This document shows, piece after piece, positions 47,959-58,580 of a stretch of 64,000 bases of DNA (its first letter is position 1; the number at the start of each line of letters is the position of its first letter). The stretch spans positions 3,831,607-3,895,606 of the forward strand of contig CM055098.1 of assembly GCA_029204225.1 (NCBI GenBank), written 5' to 3'. The position numbers and the translations under genes were made by a program. Source of the DNA: Diphasiastrum complanatum (taxonomy: Eukaryota > Streptophyta > Lycopodiopsida > Lycopodiales > Lycopodiaceae). The notes below the pieces were generated by a model. That model ran no database searches and was not told the origin of the DNA. It worked only from the letters and a program-made list of their open reading frames with translations.

Positions 47959-48135
47959 GAGGGTTCATAAAAATTTCACAAAAGTAGTCAAAATATTTAA
48001 CCAGAACAAAATTGATAAGGATGCCAAAATAAGAATATTTTTATTATCTTTTGAAGCAAGTTGATTAATATGAAAGAAATATGAATTTGAGAGGGGGGAG
48101 CTAAGAATGGTGGAGAGAAATAATAGAAAAGTAGT

Positions 48136-48621
48136 TCAATGAGATAGTGAAAGATCAAAGGAAAGTTGCCGTCTAGAGCAATAGAAAATTCTAGAACAAA
48201 CTTTTTTTTTTATGATTCTTAGCTCAACAGTAGTCTCATGTAGTGATTGCTCATCTTCTTGGAGCATGGCACGAACTCTTGCAACTTCTGTGTCCTGGAT
48301 GACAAGAGCTACTGCTTGGTTGTGGCCTGGAGGTCCTTTGCTACAATTGACAATCACCCTTATTGCTATGGAGAGAGCCAATATTTGATGAATCTTAACA
48401 ACATGCAAGTGGAAATACTAAGAGGACACCCACTTGGAAGCTTGTTCACCACCGGGAAGAGAAAACAGATGAATCTCCAATAAAGAGTCGACAAAAAACT
48501 TCATAGCTCCAATCCCTTCAATCTTGTAAGCCTTGCTCGGATACCAATGTAAGGAGGGCACTTCCAATATCATGCTTACAAAACACACAAAAAGGGATGA
48601 CAGTAGAGCCAAACCACCCAA
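48136..48621 (-). other. Protein-like minus-strand frames, not recognised
   Basis: Two minus-strand frames, 48621-48418 and 48408-48136, have protein-like content (YKIEGIGAMKFFVDSLLEIH; then GPPGHNQAVALVIQDTEVAR and MLQEDEQSLHETTVELRI). The second looks like a helical, charged region. They could be exons or remnants of a transposon ORF. I assign no function. Confidence 0.3.
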
Positions 48622-50244
48622 CCGTGTAGATGCTACTGATCAATCTCCAATAGCATCTCCCCTGTGCCAGAGGATAGGATCCAGGTGTAGAGAGAGGAAC
48701 CTGACAATGATTCTCACAATAGGAATGAGAGTAGGATGAGTTTCTCCTAGAGAAAATAGCCCTTGCTTTACCTATGCATGTGCCCATGTAAGCATACAAT
48801 ATTTCCATACATTCAGTATATTACTGTTGATATTCTACACCATGCCAATAACTGTCTTAACCCACACAATAGTTCCACACGTCATAATATGTGTCACTAG
48901 GTTCTCACAACGTTATTAATTACATTTCTAGCCTAGTTCATAATAACGAGATGTAACTAGTAATCTCTAGTACTAGAGTACCATATATCCAAGTCACTTT
49001 TTGATACATACAACTTGGAATGCTTAGAAACTTTGCATGCATGTTCTCCAATATTATTTGATGTTTTCCTAGTAGTATCAGTACAAAGAACAAACTATAG
49101 AGATCGTACAAGGCCAGAAATGGGCTGAACATTGATGATTTTCATGTCTTTTTGAGATTTAATTTTCCAAATGGTGCCTATTTTTTTTCCCTTTTGGTAG
49201 TCCTTTTGACCTCCTGATCAAGCCATACATCTTTGAATTTGGTAGCGAAAGGCTTGTGCTCCGATTCACTGAATATTGGTAGTAGTGCGCCCTCTTAAAA
49301 ACTTGTTTTCACTTGTTCTCAGACCACACTGAGCTTCAAGACCTATATGAATGCTTCACGGGCTCTAAGGGACTATTATAGACTGCTTATGATGTCTCTC
49401 TGAGGGCATGCAAAGCCTAGCACGCATTTGCAAGAAACTACCCTTGAAAAAGTTAGCCCCTCCTAAAGTTTGTTTGATCATTAACAACTCGCACATGTGA
49501 AGCTGAGGTGGTAGTCACCTTGAAAACTTGTCCTCCCTATGTACTATATTTTACAATGACCAATTTGGTGCACTGTAGTTCAAGATATTGCTGTCGAAAG
49601 TTTTGCCATTTTCATTGTAAAACTTGCAAAAATTTCAAATTGTTCTTATGCATTTTTGCTTTTTTTTTTTTTTTTTTCCAACTTTTTGGTACTGTGCTTG
49701 TAGATATTAGTTGCATGGTAATTCTATGAGTGATTCTAACATGGATGGTGGGTGTACAATTGTTTTGAGTGGTTATATGCATGTATTCTGACGGTTCAAT
49801 CATACACCATTGTGAGTGGCTAGTGGATTCTTGAAAACTGAGTATATGATGTTTCGTGACTCATGTCGTGTGCTTTACATGCCAGTTTGACATTGGTTAA
49901 GTGACATCAGAAATCGAACAATATATTGATTTATCGATTCCCTTTGTCTTTTCTACTAATAGTATTTTCGTCAGAATTCTTGAGTTAGGTAAAATTTGTT
50001 AAAAATCGAGTTTTTTTTTTGAAAATTTGAGATTTCAATTTTGTTACGTTATCTATGAATTGAACTTAAATTAGTAAAATGACCACACTTAAGTTTACAT
50101 TCAGTCAAATTTCGGTCACATTGTTTTCACTGAATTTATTTTTCGGTTATGGATAATTTTGATAGATTGAATAAATTGCAAATTCTACTATATCTTTTGC
50201 TAGTAGTTTCTCTTGCATAGGCTCTTTCTCTTATAGTAAGTTGA
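48622..50244. other. No gene seen
   Basis: AT-rich sequence with a T17 run at 49662-49678 and no supportable coding or terminal-repeat structure. Confidence 0.4.
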
Positions 50245-50376
50245 GTAGCTCGGGTGCTTGCTTTGAGTGGAGCAGGATGGGCATATCTGAGGGAGGAGTA
50301 CGGGCACATTCGTTTCCAGCCAGCACAAATCTGCCAGCGCCTGCTTGCGGATCTTCACAGGTTGCAGTCTAAGGAT
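50245..50376 (+). other. Candidate exon or gene fragment, not recognised
   Basis: A short plus-strand frame with markedly protein-like and GC-richer sequence, VARVLALSGAGWAYLREEYG then HIRFQPAQICQRLLADLHRL, ending at a TAG (50374-50376). A possible acceptor (gttgag/tag) lies at its left. It is too short to assign and could be a terminal exon or a processed fragment. Confidence 0.3.
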
Positions 50377-50529
50377 TAGTTGTCTCTTACCCATTCCACA
50401 TCAAGTATACACGTTCATACTCGGACGGGTCGTCGCAGTGAGGAGCGTGAGGACATGCTGGTATTTTAGCTAAAATACTTGGAATAATAATACCACTTTC
50501 ACCAGGGGTAGCTTTTTCAGTCTATTGCT

Positions 50530-51090
50530 CGCGCCTCTCTCTCTCTTACTATTTCTTGGTGTCTCTTGCTCTCTACCTTGCAAGCTGCTCTGCATCATTT
50601 TCAATAGCTCTTTCTTTTCTTGGTCTTGGTTTTGCTCTGTACCTCACGAGCTGTGCACAAAGTCTCCGTCATCAACAGACAAAAGTCTATCATCTGTGCT
50701 TCTTTTTTAGCTTTAGCGCATTTTTCTATGCTTCTTTTCTAGCTTTAGCGCATTTTTCTGGAGTGAGCTTCTTGGAGGTGTTGAAGCACAAGTTTGGAGC
50801 TGTCGAAGCAAGAGTTTCTTGGAGTTGTTAAAGCATCTACATCAGGGTTTACCCACACTAATTGTGATGGACATACCTTCATCACTCTCTCATATAACTT
50901 ATCTCTCTCAATCTCTTAGTAGATCGTTGTTCTACATCTCTCTCTCTCTCCCTAAACAACTGCTAAACTCACTCACTCTCTCTCTCTCTCCCTCCCTATC
51001 TCTCACTCATTCTCAGCCGCGCTACCCACTCATTCTCACTCTCTCTATCTCACTCATTCTCAGCCACGCTACCCATCTCTACCTCTCAGA
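50530..51090. repeat. CT-rich tract
   Basis: Pyrimidine-rich sequence with short CTCTCT runs and a duplicated unit (CTCACTCATTCTCAGCC.CGCTACCCA at about 51003 and 51051). The reading frames at 50556-50831 and 50819-51151 follow from this composition. Confidence 0.7.
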
Positions 51091-51391
51091 AAAAAAAGAA
51101 AATTGTTACAAAGAAAATTTTGAAAAATTTATCATCAGACGGACCTTTTAAAGGCTGACCCTGGCATGTAAGACAGTTACTTGAAATTTAAGTCAGATTA
51201 AAAAGGACTGAGATAATGTTCAACAATTAAAAATGATTGAGGTAATGTTCAACTTTCTTCCATTTTGTTATTGGGAAAAATTTATGGACCTCCATTGCGA
51301 GTATATGATAATATGTGTGAGTATTGTTTTTTCAAAACAGCTGGTGGACGTCGTATTCTTCTTAGCCGCCCATTCACCGTCCATAGCTCAG

Positions 51392-53189
51392 GTATAAGTC
51401 TGAATCACTATTGCTAGCAAGACAAAGCTACTCCTTAGATTTATATGAGTGGCTGGCGAGCTGAATATTTTGTGTCCTGTGGCTGTTCTCACTAGTTTCG
51501 ATTTTTGAAGGTGACTGGTAGAGTATCAGAGAAAAGAGAGCAATGTTTTTAGCCTTTCTTTTTTGAGGAGTTGCCTTTATACTTGCGCTAATTCTATCAA
51601 ATCACAGCATATGACTCAAAATCTGACAAAAGGCTTTTTCTTTTAGGTACCACACAGATTTGGAAGCAGATCATATACAGTTCATCATCAACCATGACAA
51701 AGCTGGAGTGTACTTTGACGTTTTATATGATAGCATTTTCCAGTGTTGCAAAAAACAAATGCGAAGCTCATCGATTGAAAAGATAGATCATATTTCTATG
51801 GGTATTTAGGAATATACAATGTAGTTGATCAATCAAGATTTACCAAATATATGTTGTAATCTATGCAAAATACACATGATGACTGCTCAAGCTCAGTATC
51901 ATTTTGTGTGCATTCAATTGTTATACCATTAAAGATCAACCACACATATTATTACACCTTTGCAAACTACTCACTATCATTCATATTTTTGTATCAAAAT
52001 ATTCATGTCCAAAATGCAAGGAATCAGCTCTTCTAGGAATTGGCTCCATCATTCTAAATTCCAGATCAAGTGTGTAGCATGGAGATTTTTTGTTCTCTCT
52101 TTTGGCCTTATATATATTCTCATTTTGTAGAACAACTTTCATGGTTTTCTATTTAGCAATTCATCCACACCATCGATCAAATTGACTTCTTGGATAAAAT
52201 GTGTCATTTCCATTCTTTATGGATTTCTTTTTGTTTGCATATATTCCGTCGGGGAATAAGTGTTGTAATAAATGACACAAATTACACCTTCAGGCACCTT
52301 ACTTTTAAAGCTCCCAGTGAACACACCACCTTTGATAGAGTCCAGTATGCTTCAAATTTTTTTTAGGTTTTTGATTGCAAATAAACTATTGACATGAAGA
52401 CATTCTTATTTACATTAGATGTTGATTTACAACTTGCTCAAACAAGCTTAATTTGTTCAGATGTTGTCAGTCGCCCGCCTTCAATCATCAATCGCCCGCT
52501 TTGAGCATCATCCACACGTCTCGACCACAAGCCGCCACCTAGATCATCGGCCATCCATTCCCCATGTTGACAAACACAATTGTCAGACCCTTTGTGTAAG
52601 GCAGCTGACTCTTTGCGATGATACGTGCCCCGGTGTGGGGTGGAGGCAGTTTTCTAGAAACTTTTTTGAGGTTTTCTTAAAAAAAAAATTTATATTTTAA
52701 GAAGCATTTTGGATCCTAATGATGAAGGTACTCATAGTTGCCAGTTGTTCTCTACAAAACTTGAGATTAAGGTATAAAAATCTAACAAAAAAATTTCATG
52801 TTAAATTTTTTGAGAAAGCTACCGATTTGATTCTTGGATTATTTAGACTTTCTCAAACACCGGGTGGAGGTACTCGGGAGGCGTCTGGACTGGGAGTAGT
52901 CCTAAACCTTGAATTTGAGAATGAAAAGAGGGGGAGTTTTTTAAAAATGAAAAAGTTATGGTACAAAAAAAAACAGGAGATGGGCTGATAATTGATACAG
53001 TTTTCTAGAGCGGAGGTGGGAGGTAGGAGAGCACCTCAAAGACAAGGAAAAATGGACAATAACCTCGATGGGAATGCACACAATCATGAGCGGAAGAGAT
53101 GAGAGGAATAGAGATAAAGAAAGAGGGGAGTAGATAAAATGACGAGAGTGTGAACCATGGGGGGATTGTCTCAGAACTTTAGTTTAACT
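51392..53189. other. No gene seen
   Basis: Mostly AT-rich. A short stretch at 52470-52560 (CAAGCCGCCACCTAGATCATCGGCC) resembles the sub-terminal sequence next to the Helitron-like ends at 54.5 and 57.2 kb. A possible 57-codon open piece at 51647-51820 was not accepted as a gene. Confidence 0.35.
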
Positions 53190-53204
53190 TTTGACTGCAT
53201 TTGA

Positions 53205-54420
53205 CCTTCGTAAGACTCAAATTTTTCGGAAGATTTGAATTTTTGGAACGACTCGAATTTTTCAATGATTCAAATTTTTCCGATGACTTGAATTTTTCGA
53301 AAGACTTGAAAATTTTGGATGACTCGAATTTTTCGAACAACTCAAATTTTTCCAATGATTTGAATTTTTGGAACAACTCGAATTTTTTGAGAAATTCCAG
53401 ACGCAAATTTTTCAATGGATCAAATATTTCGAAGGACTCCAATTCTTTTCAAAAGACTCAAATTTTTCCAATAGATCAAATTTTTCAGAGACTTGATTTT
53501 TTGGAATAAATCAAATTTCTGGAACGACTCGAATTTTTTTGATGACTCGAATTTTCAAAAAACTTGATTTTTTTTGGAAGAATCAAATTTTTCAAACGAC
53601 TCGAATTTTTGGAATGAGTCGAATTTTTTTGATGACTAGATTTTATCAAAAGACTTGATTTTTTAGAACGACTCAAATTTTTGAAAACTCAAATTTTTGG
53701 AACGAAACAAATTTTTGGAAAAACTCATTTTTTTTTTAAAGACTCAAATTTTTCCAATGGATCGAATTTTTGGAAAGACTCGAAGTTTTTAAACAATTCG
53801 ATTTTTTTGAGGCTCGATTTTTTTTGAACGACTAGAATTTTTGGAAACTCGAAGTTTTGGAACGAGTCGAATTTTTAGGAAGACGCGATTTTTTTTAAGT
53901 CTCGATTTTTTTTAAAGTTTGATTTTTTTTGAAATGATCGGACTTTTCCAATGGATTGAAATTTTTCAATGACTCGTAGTTTTTCAATGGATCAAATTTT
54001 TTCAATGGACCAAATTTTTTCAATGACTCAAATTTTTCCAAGGATTGAATTTTCAAATGAATTGAATTTTTCCATTGAGAAGACTAAAATTTTTGGAACG
54101 ACTCGAATTTTTTTTTCAATGACCTTAATTTTTGGAAAGACTCGAATTGGATTGAATGTTTTTGAAAGGTCAAATTTTTCCAAAGGATTGAACTGTCAAT
54201 TCGAATTTTTCCGAAGGATCTAAGAACTTTTTATATTGTCAAGTCGAATTTTTCAGAAGACTTGAATTTTTTCAAAGACTCGGTTTTTTCGAAAGACTTG
54301 AATTTTTTCGAAGATTCGAATTTTTCTTAAATCTCAAATTTTTTCGAAGACTTTAATTTTTCCAAGGACTCGAATGTTTTCAAAGACTCAAATTTTTCCA
54401 AAGACTCGAATGTTAGATAT
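53205..54420. repeat. Minisatellite built on a GACTCGAATTTTTC-like unit
   Basis: About 1.2 kb of imperfect, variable-length (roughly 14-25 bp) units whose core is GA(C/T)T(C/T)GAATTTTT followed by GGAA, CGAA or CCAA. More than 50 units are visible. Phase drifts, so it is not a clean tandem array. Frames read from it encode Asn/Phe/Ser-rich peptides on one strand and Lys/Ser/Glu-rich peptides on the other, and are not genes. Confidence 0.9.
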
Positions 54421-54870
54421 TTGAGATACGAGATTTGCGAGATTGGCCATCATCCAAATTATCGGCCGTCACTTAGATCGACCGTCAACGAGATACTGAA
54501 GTTCCAAATCATCGGCTGTCACCTAGATCGGCCACCATTTATATACTAGTAAAGAGTGTCTGTCGTCGACGGGCAATGGCGGCCGATCTAGGTGGCGGCC
54601 GATGATTTGGATGATGGTCAATCTCGCACATCTCGCATCTCAAATATCAAATATTTGAATCTTTGGAAAAATTAACGTCCTTGGAAAAATTTGAACCTTC
54701 AAAAAAATTCTAGTCTTTTAGAAAATTCGAGTGTTTGGAAAACAAAAATCGAGTCTTTTGTAAAATTCGACTTGACAATACAAAGGGTCCTTCGATCCTT
54801 CGAAAAAATTTGAGCTGACAGTTTGATCCTTCGAAAAAATTCGAGTCTTTGAAAAAATTAGATCCTTTGG
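54175..54870. repeat. Large inverted repeat (foldback)
   Basis: The left arm (about 54175-54490) and right arm (about 54577-54870) are inverted copies. For example, TTGAACTGTCAATTCGAA on the left pairs with TTTGAGCTGACAGTTTGAT on the right, and GATTGGCCATCATCCAAAT pairs with ATTTGGATGATGGTCAATC. The outer arms consist of the minisatellite motif in opposite orientations. The centre (about 54490-54576) holds a Helitron-like terminus. Confidence 0.85.
54545..54576 (-). mobile_element. Helitron-type 3' end (copy 1)
   Basis: On the minus strand the sequence reads GCCCGTCGACGACAGAC (imperfect hairpin), then ACTCTTTA, then CTAG followed by T. A hairpin 8-12 nt before a CTRR end inserted before T is the Helitron signature. 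Confidence 0.55.
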
Positions 54871-55345
54871 AGTTAAACCTAGTGAGTTTGGGTTTGTGGT
54901 TAAACATTCATGAAAATGGTGGGCCAAGATAGGGATTTGAAGGATTGAAAAAAAAAAAAAAACAATTTTAGGTAGTCAAATTTTTTTTTATGTTCATGAT
55001 TTATGGGTAAAACTTTGGTAATTCAAAATAAATAAAAAAGCCATGTAATAAAGGTTATTGGATAAAGTTTAAAGCACATTAAAGTATGTGAAGAAAATAA
55101 AACTTTAATCTCAAACTTCAAATATTGGAATAAAGAGAAAGATATTTGAATTCAGTGATTGGGAGGGAGGGGCTGGGGAATCTTTTTGGGGCCCACCTCT
55201 CAATGCACACAATGTGCAAATGTATGGGGATATGCACTTTCCCCATGCATGCATCCCCCTCCCCATCATTTTTAGTTAAGAAAGTGTGTATGCATGGGTG
55301 AGGAGAGGAGGATGCATGGGTGCACCCGTACACATGCACACCACA
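54869..55345. repeat. 480-bp direct repeat, copy A
   Basis: Starts GGAGTTAAACCTAGTGAG and ends near GGTGCACCCGTACACATG. A closely similar copy lies at 56674-57156. Each copy is followed within about 75 bp by a Helitron-type end on the minus strand. Confidence 0.85.
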
Positions 55346-55410
55346 TGTGCACAAATAGTACTCCCTCCCCCTTAAGAACCGTCTTGGTCCTCTAAGACAA
55401 AGATATAGAC

Positions 55411-55440
55411 TAGTATAGAGTGCCCATCATTGACGGGGCA
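55411..55440 (-). mobile_element. Helitron-type 3' end (copy 2)
   Basis: Minus strand: GCCCCGTCAATGATGGGC hairpin, ACTCTATA, CTAG followed by T. It stands just after direct repeat A. Confidence 0.6.
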
Positions 55441-55627
55441 ATGGACGGCCGACGGCGTGGGCAACCGACGGACGACCGCGATGATCTGGGTGACGGCCAA
55501 TTTAGGAAGAAAGCCGATGGTCGTTGACGGGTGGCCGATGTGTGTGTGTATGTACGTGAGTGCATGTGTTTATGTATGTGTGTATTCATGAGAGTGCGTA
55601 AATATTTGCATGCATGTGGGTAGTCTA

Positions 55628-55655
55628 GCATAGTGTGCCCGTCGATGGCAGGCGG
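55628..55655 (-). mobile_element. Helitron-type 3' end (copy 3)
   Basis: Minus strand: GCCTGCCATCGACGGGC hairpin-like, ACACTATG, CTAG, here followed by A rather than T. It is 215 bp from copy 2, so it is a nested or truncated end. Confidence 0.45.
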
Positions 55656-55659
55656 TCGG

Positions 55660-55840
55660 CCGATGATGTGTGTGTGTGTGTGAATTTGTGTGTATGAGTG
55701 TGCGTGTGTATATGTGTGTATGATTCGTGCTTGATGGTGTGTGTGATTTATGTGGTCGATGGTCTGTGTGTGTGTGTGTGTGGATTTGTGTGTATGAAAT
55801 GTGTGTGTGTGTGTGCGTGTGCATGTGTGATTTATTTGGC
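55660..55840. repeat. (TG)n compound microsatellite
   Basis: Several TG runs interspersed with GTGTATG units and a repeated TTTATGTGGTCGATGGT-like unit, on which the His/Thr-rich frame at 55570-55860 is based. Confidence 0.85.
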
Positions 55841-56099
55841 CGATGAGACAAATTGATCAAGCAAACTTGTGTAGCAAGAGAATAAAAAACTACAAAGCTA
55901 GGAAAAAAGAAAAAGGAAAAACCCTAGTGGTAAGAACAAAGGAAAACTTTGTGTCAAATTTCCATTTCGATTTAAATAAATAAAAAAATGTCTAGTTCTA
56001 GATATTCAACTTCTACTATTTTCCACAGTCATTGCAAGGATGGGATTAGCAAATATGCTCCTTCATAGAGCATGGATGCTAGACGGAAAAACTTTGGGT

Positions 56100-56170
56100 A
56101 AAACTTTTTGTTCATGATTTATGGGTAGAACTTTGGTAATTCAAAATAAAAAAGAAAGCCATGTATGTTT
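56100..56170. repeat. Partial third copy of the 480-bp repeat
   Basis: TTGTTCATGATTTATGGGTA followed by AACTTTGGTAATTCAAAATA matches an internal part of the repeats at 54869 and 56674. Confidence 0.7.
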
Positions 56171-56353
56171 ATTTTTAATGGAATGGATGCACCCCCTTGT
56201 TTTATATATCTACACACACACATTTTAACCTTCTTAATTTTTTTTTAGGGGCATGGAGGCACCTCCCTCCCTCTATGGGTGGTTGGTCAGCTTGTGTATG
56301 GAGAGATACTTCATACAATATACCTCATCCACAAAAAGTTTTTTATATGGAGA

Positions 56354-56355
<2 letters not shown>

Positions 56356-56392
<37 letters not shown>

Positions 56393-56580
56393 GCGCATTC
56401 GATGTGTCGAGGGAAGCTCTCACAAACACACAATGAACATGCGCGCACACACACATAGGCGCACGCACACACACATATGTGCACACACACACACACACAC
56501 ACACACATGCACGTGTGTTCCAAATCTCTCCCCCCCTCCTCCCCCCCCCCCCCCCCCCCCTCCTGTTTTTCTCTTTTTAT
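56356..56580. repeat. (TG)n, (CG)n, (CA)n and poly-C compound tract
   Basis: A (TG)n run passes into GCGCGCGCACGCGCGC and then (CA)n arrays, giving a potential hairpin. A poly-C run of about 19 follows at 56542-56560. Confidence 0.9.
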
Positions 56581-56673
56581 TGCCTATTTTGCTCCCCTCA
56601 CTCCATCCCCCTCCTTTTTTTTTTCAACTGTGCATTTTTTGGGCCATGGATAAAAGCTTGTGGGTAACGATTT

Positions 56674-57156
56674 AGGAGTTAAAGCTAGTGAGTTTGGGCT
56701 TGTAGTTAAACATTTTTGAAAATGGCGGGCCAAAATAGGGATTTGAAGGATTGAAAGAAAAAGAAAAAAAGTAGTTTAAGGTAGTCAAGAAAATATTTAT
56801 GTTCATGATTTATGGGTAAAACTTTGGTAATTCAAAATAAATAAGAAAGTCATGTAATAAAGATTATTGGCTAAAGTTTAAAGCACATTGAAGTGTGTGA
56901 AGAAAATAAAACCTTAACTTCAAACTTCAAGCTTCAAACATTTGAATTTAGAGAAAAGTATTTGAATTTAGTGAGTGGGAGGGAGGGGGTGGGGAATCTT
57001 TTTGGGGCCCACCCCTCAATGCACACAATGTGCAAATGTATGGGGATATGCACTTTCCCCATACATGCATCCCCCTCCCCATCATTTTTAGTTAAGAAAG
57101 TGTGTATGCATGGGTGAGGAGAGGAGGATGCATGGGTGCACCCATACACATGCGCA
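56674..57156. repeat. 480-bp direct repeat, copy B
   Basis: Closely similar to 54869-55345 in the same orientation (ATGTGCAAATGTATGGGGAT, GTGTATGCATGGGTGAGGAG). About 1.8 kb separates the two starts. It could be LTR-like, or a duplicated host segment. Confidence 0.85.
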
Positions 57157-57192
57157 AAACTGTACATAAGTTTAAATATATATATAAATAGA

Positions 57193-57225
57193 TACTAGTA
57201 AAGAGTGCCCGTCGTTGACGGGCAA
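57193..57225 (-). mobile_element. Helitron-type 3' end (copy 4, best formed)
   Basis: Minus strand: perfect hairpin GCCCGTCAACGACGGGC, then ACTCTTTA, then CTAG followed by T. The sub-terminal GGCCGATCTAGGTGACGGCC and the GATGATTTGGAACTCCAGTA next to it also occur, partly inverted, around 54480-54610. The element body would extend rightward. The 5' TC end and a Rep/helicase gene were not found. Confidence 0.65.
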
Positions 57226-57579
57226 TGCCGACCGATCTAGGTGACGGCCGATGATTTGGAACTCCAGTATGTCATGTCGTTGACGGATTCTGGTTTTCCG
57301 ATCTAGGTGGTGGTGGTCCCTATGCGGCCTAATTGCGGTCCTTACACAACGGTCCCTATGCGGTCCCTTTGCGGCATAATTGCGATCCCTATGCGGCTGA
57401 TGATATATATATAATTGCGGTCCATATGCATCTGAGAGAGATTGACCATCGTGAGCACCGTGAGTGAGTGAGTGACTGAGTGAGAGAGAGGGAGATCCGA
57501 GAGAGAGAGAGAACATCGTGACTTTGCGGTCTTTTGAGGAGGGGAGGGCTGAAGCGAGGGGAAACCATGAGAACCATGC

Positions 57580-57672
<93 letters not shown>
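57580..57672. repeat. (GA)n array 1
   Basis: About 46 GA units, flanked on both sides by variants of GGGGCAACCATGAGAACC. Arg-Glu and Ser-Leu frames here are artefacts. Confidence 0.97.
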
Positions 57673-57676
<4 letters not shown>

Positions 57677-57753
57677 GGCAACTATGAGAATTGAAGGGAG
57701 GGGCAACCATGAGAACCGTGAGGGCCGAAGGGACGGGCAGCCCTGAAAACCGT

Positions 57754-57855
<102 letters not shown>

Positions 57856-57870
57856 ATAGGGAGGGGCTGC

Positions 57871-58580
57871 ATAGGACCGCTAAGGGAGCATAGGGAGGGG
57901 CCGCATAGGACCACTAAGGGAGAGGGCAGTGAGTGAGTGAGTGGAAGGGTCGCAAACACCATGAAGGGAGGGGCCGCAAACACCTCCTTTGCGATCGTTT
58001 GAGAGGGAGTGAGTAAGAGAGGAACTGTTGAGAGCCGTGACCACCATTGAGAACCGTGAGAACCTCTCTACAAATACTGTATGTTTTAACAAAAACCCTG
58101 CAATAAACATATTAATGCAGACCATTCGGATCTACTAATCTATTTGCAAACTCAGATACCACATTCCACTTTCCAGTGCTTAGCTTCTCTGGTAGGACTA
58201 TGTGTCAATGACAAACATTGGCGTCCCTGCCACGGACAGTCTTCTTGGCTTTTGATTTATAGAACTCATTTTTTTTTTCAGAGCATTTTTCAGTTCTTTA
58301 TCGTTTTTGTTTGTGGCTTGTTGTCCCACATTCTTCATTTCCCCAAGCACACATTCAAGTTTCTTGTTTGTTAGATCGTAATTACTTGAAAACGTCCTTA
58401 TTGATCCTTAAGGTTTGTGGAACTGACCCTAGACATTCCGGAAACCCACCGTCGCATCGCTTTTTTGCGTTTCTGGACACCGACAGTCCGAAAATCGAAT
58501 ATTTCGAGTTTATCAAAAATTTTCTAGTTTTTAATTTTTTTTTCGAGTTTCCATCGTTTGTACCGCTGCACCGATAGTAA
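57871..58580. other. GC-moderate spacer with short repeats, no gene recognised
   Basis: Contains two copies of a GAGCATAGGGAGGGGC-GCATAGGACC unit (57850-57915) and no supportable coding region. Short frames at 58144-58374 and 58311-58577 lack known motifs. Confidence 0.4.

Noticed and set aside
51341-51391. Possible 51-bp exon LVDVVFFLAAHSPSIAQ with cag/gtataagt borders
   Set aside because: More than one frame reads equally well, and phases do not connect to the next open piece at 51647 in the same reading.
51647-51830. Open piece DLEADHIQFIINHDKAGVYF
   Set aside because: Protein-like, but a second frame is also open, there is no start and no recognised family.
53179-54223. Asn/Phe/Ser and Lys/Ser/Glu frames on both strands, at first sight a repeat protein or CRISPR-like array
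   Set aside because: Unit length drifts, there are no unique spacers of constant size, and both strands give equally regular peptides, so this is a minisatellite.
56356-56510. Alternating TG/CG/CA as a possible telomere or Z-DNA element
   Set aside because: No telomere motif (TTTAGGG). Z-DNA potential exists but is common to such microsatellites.
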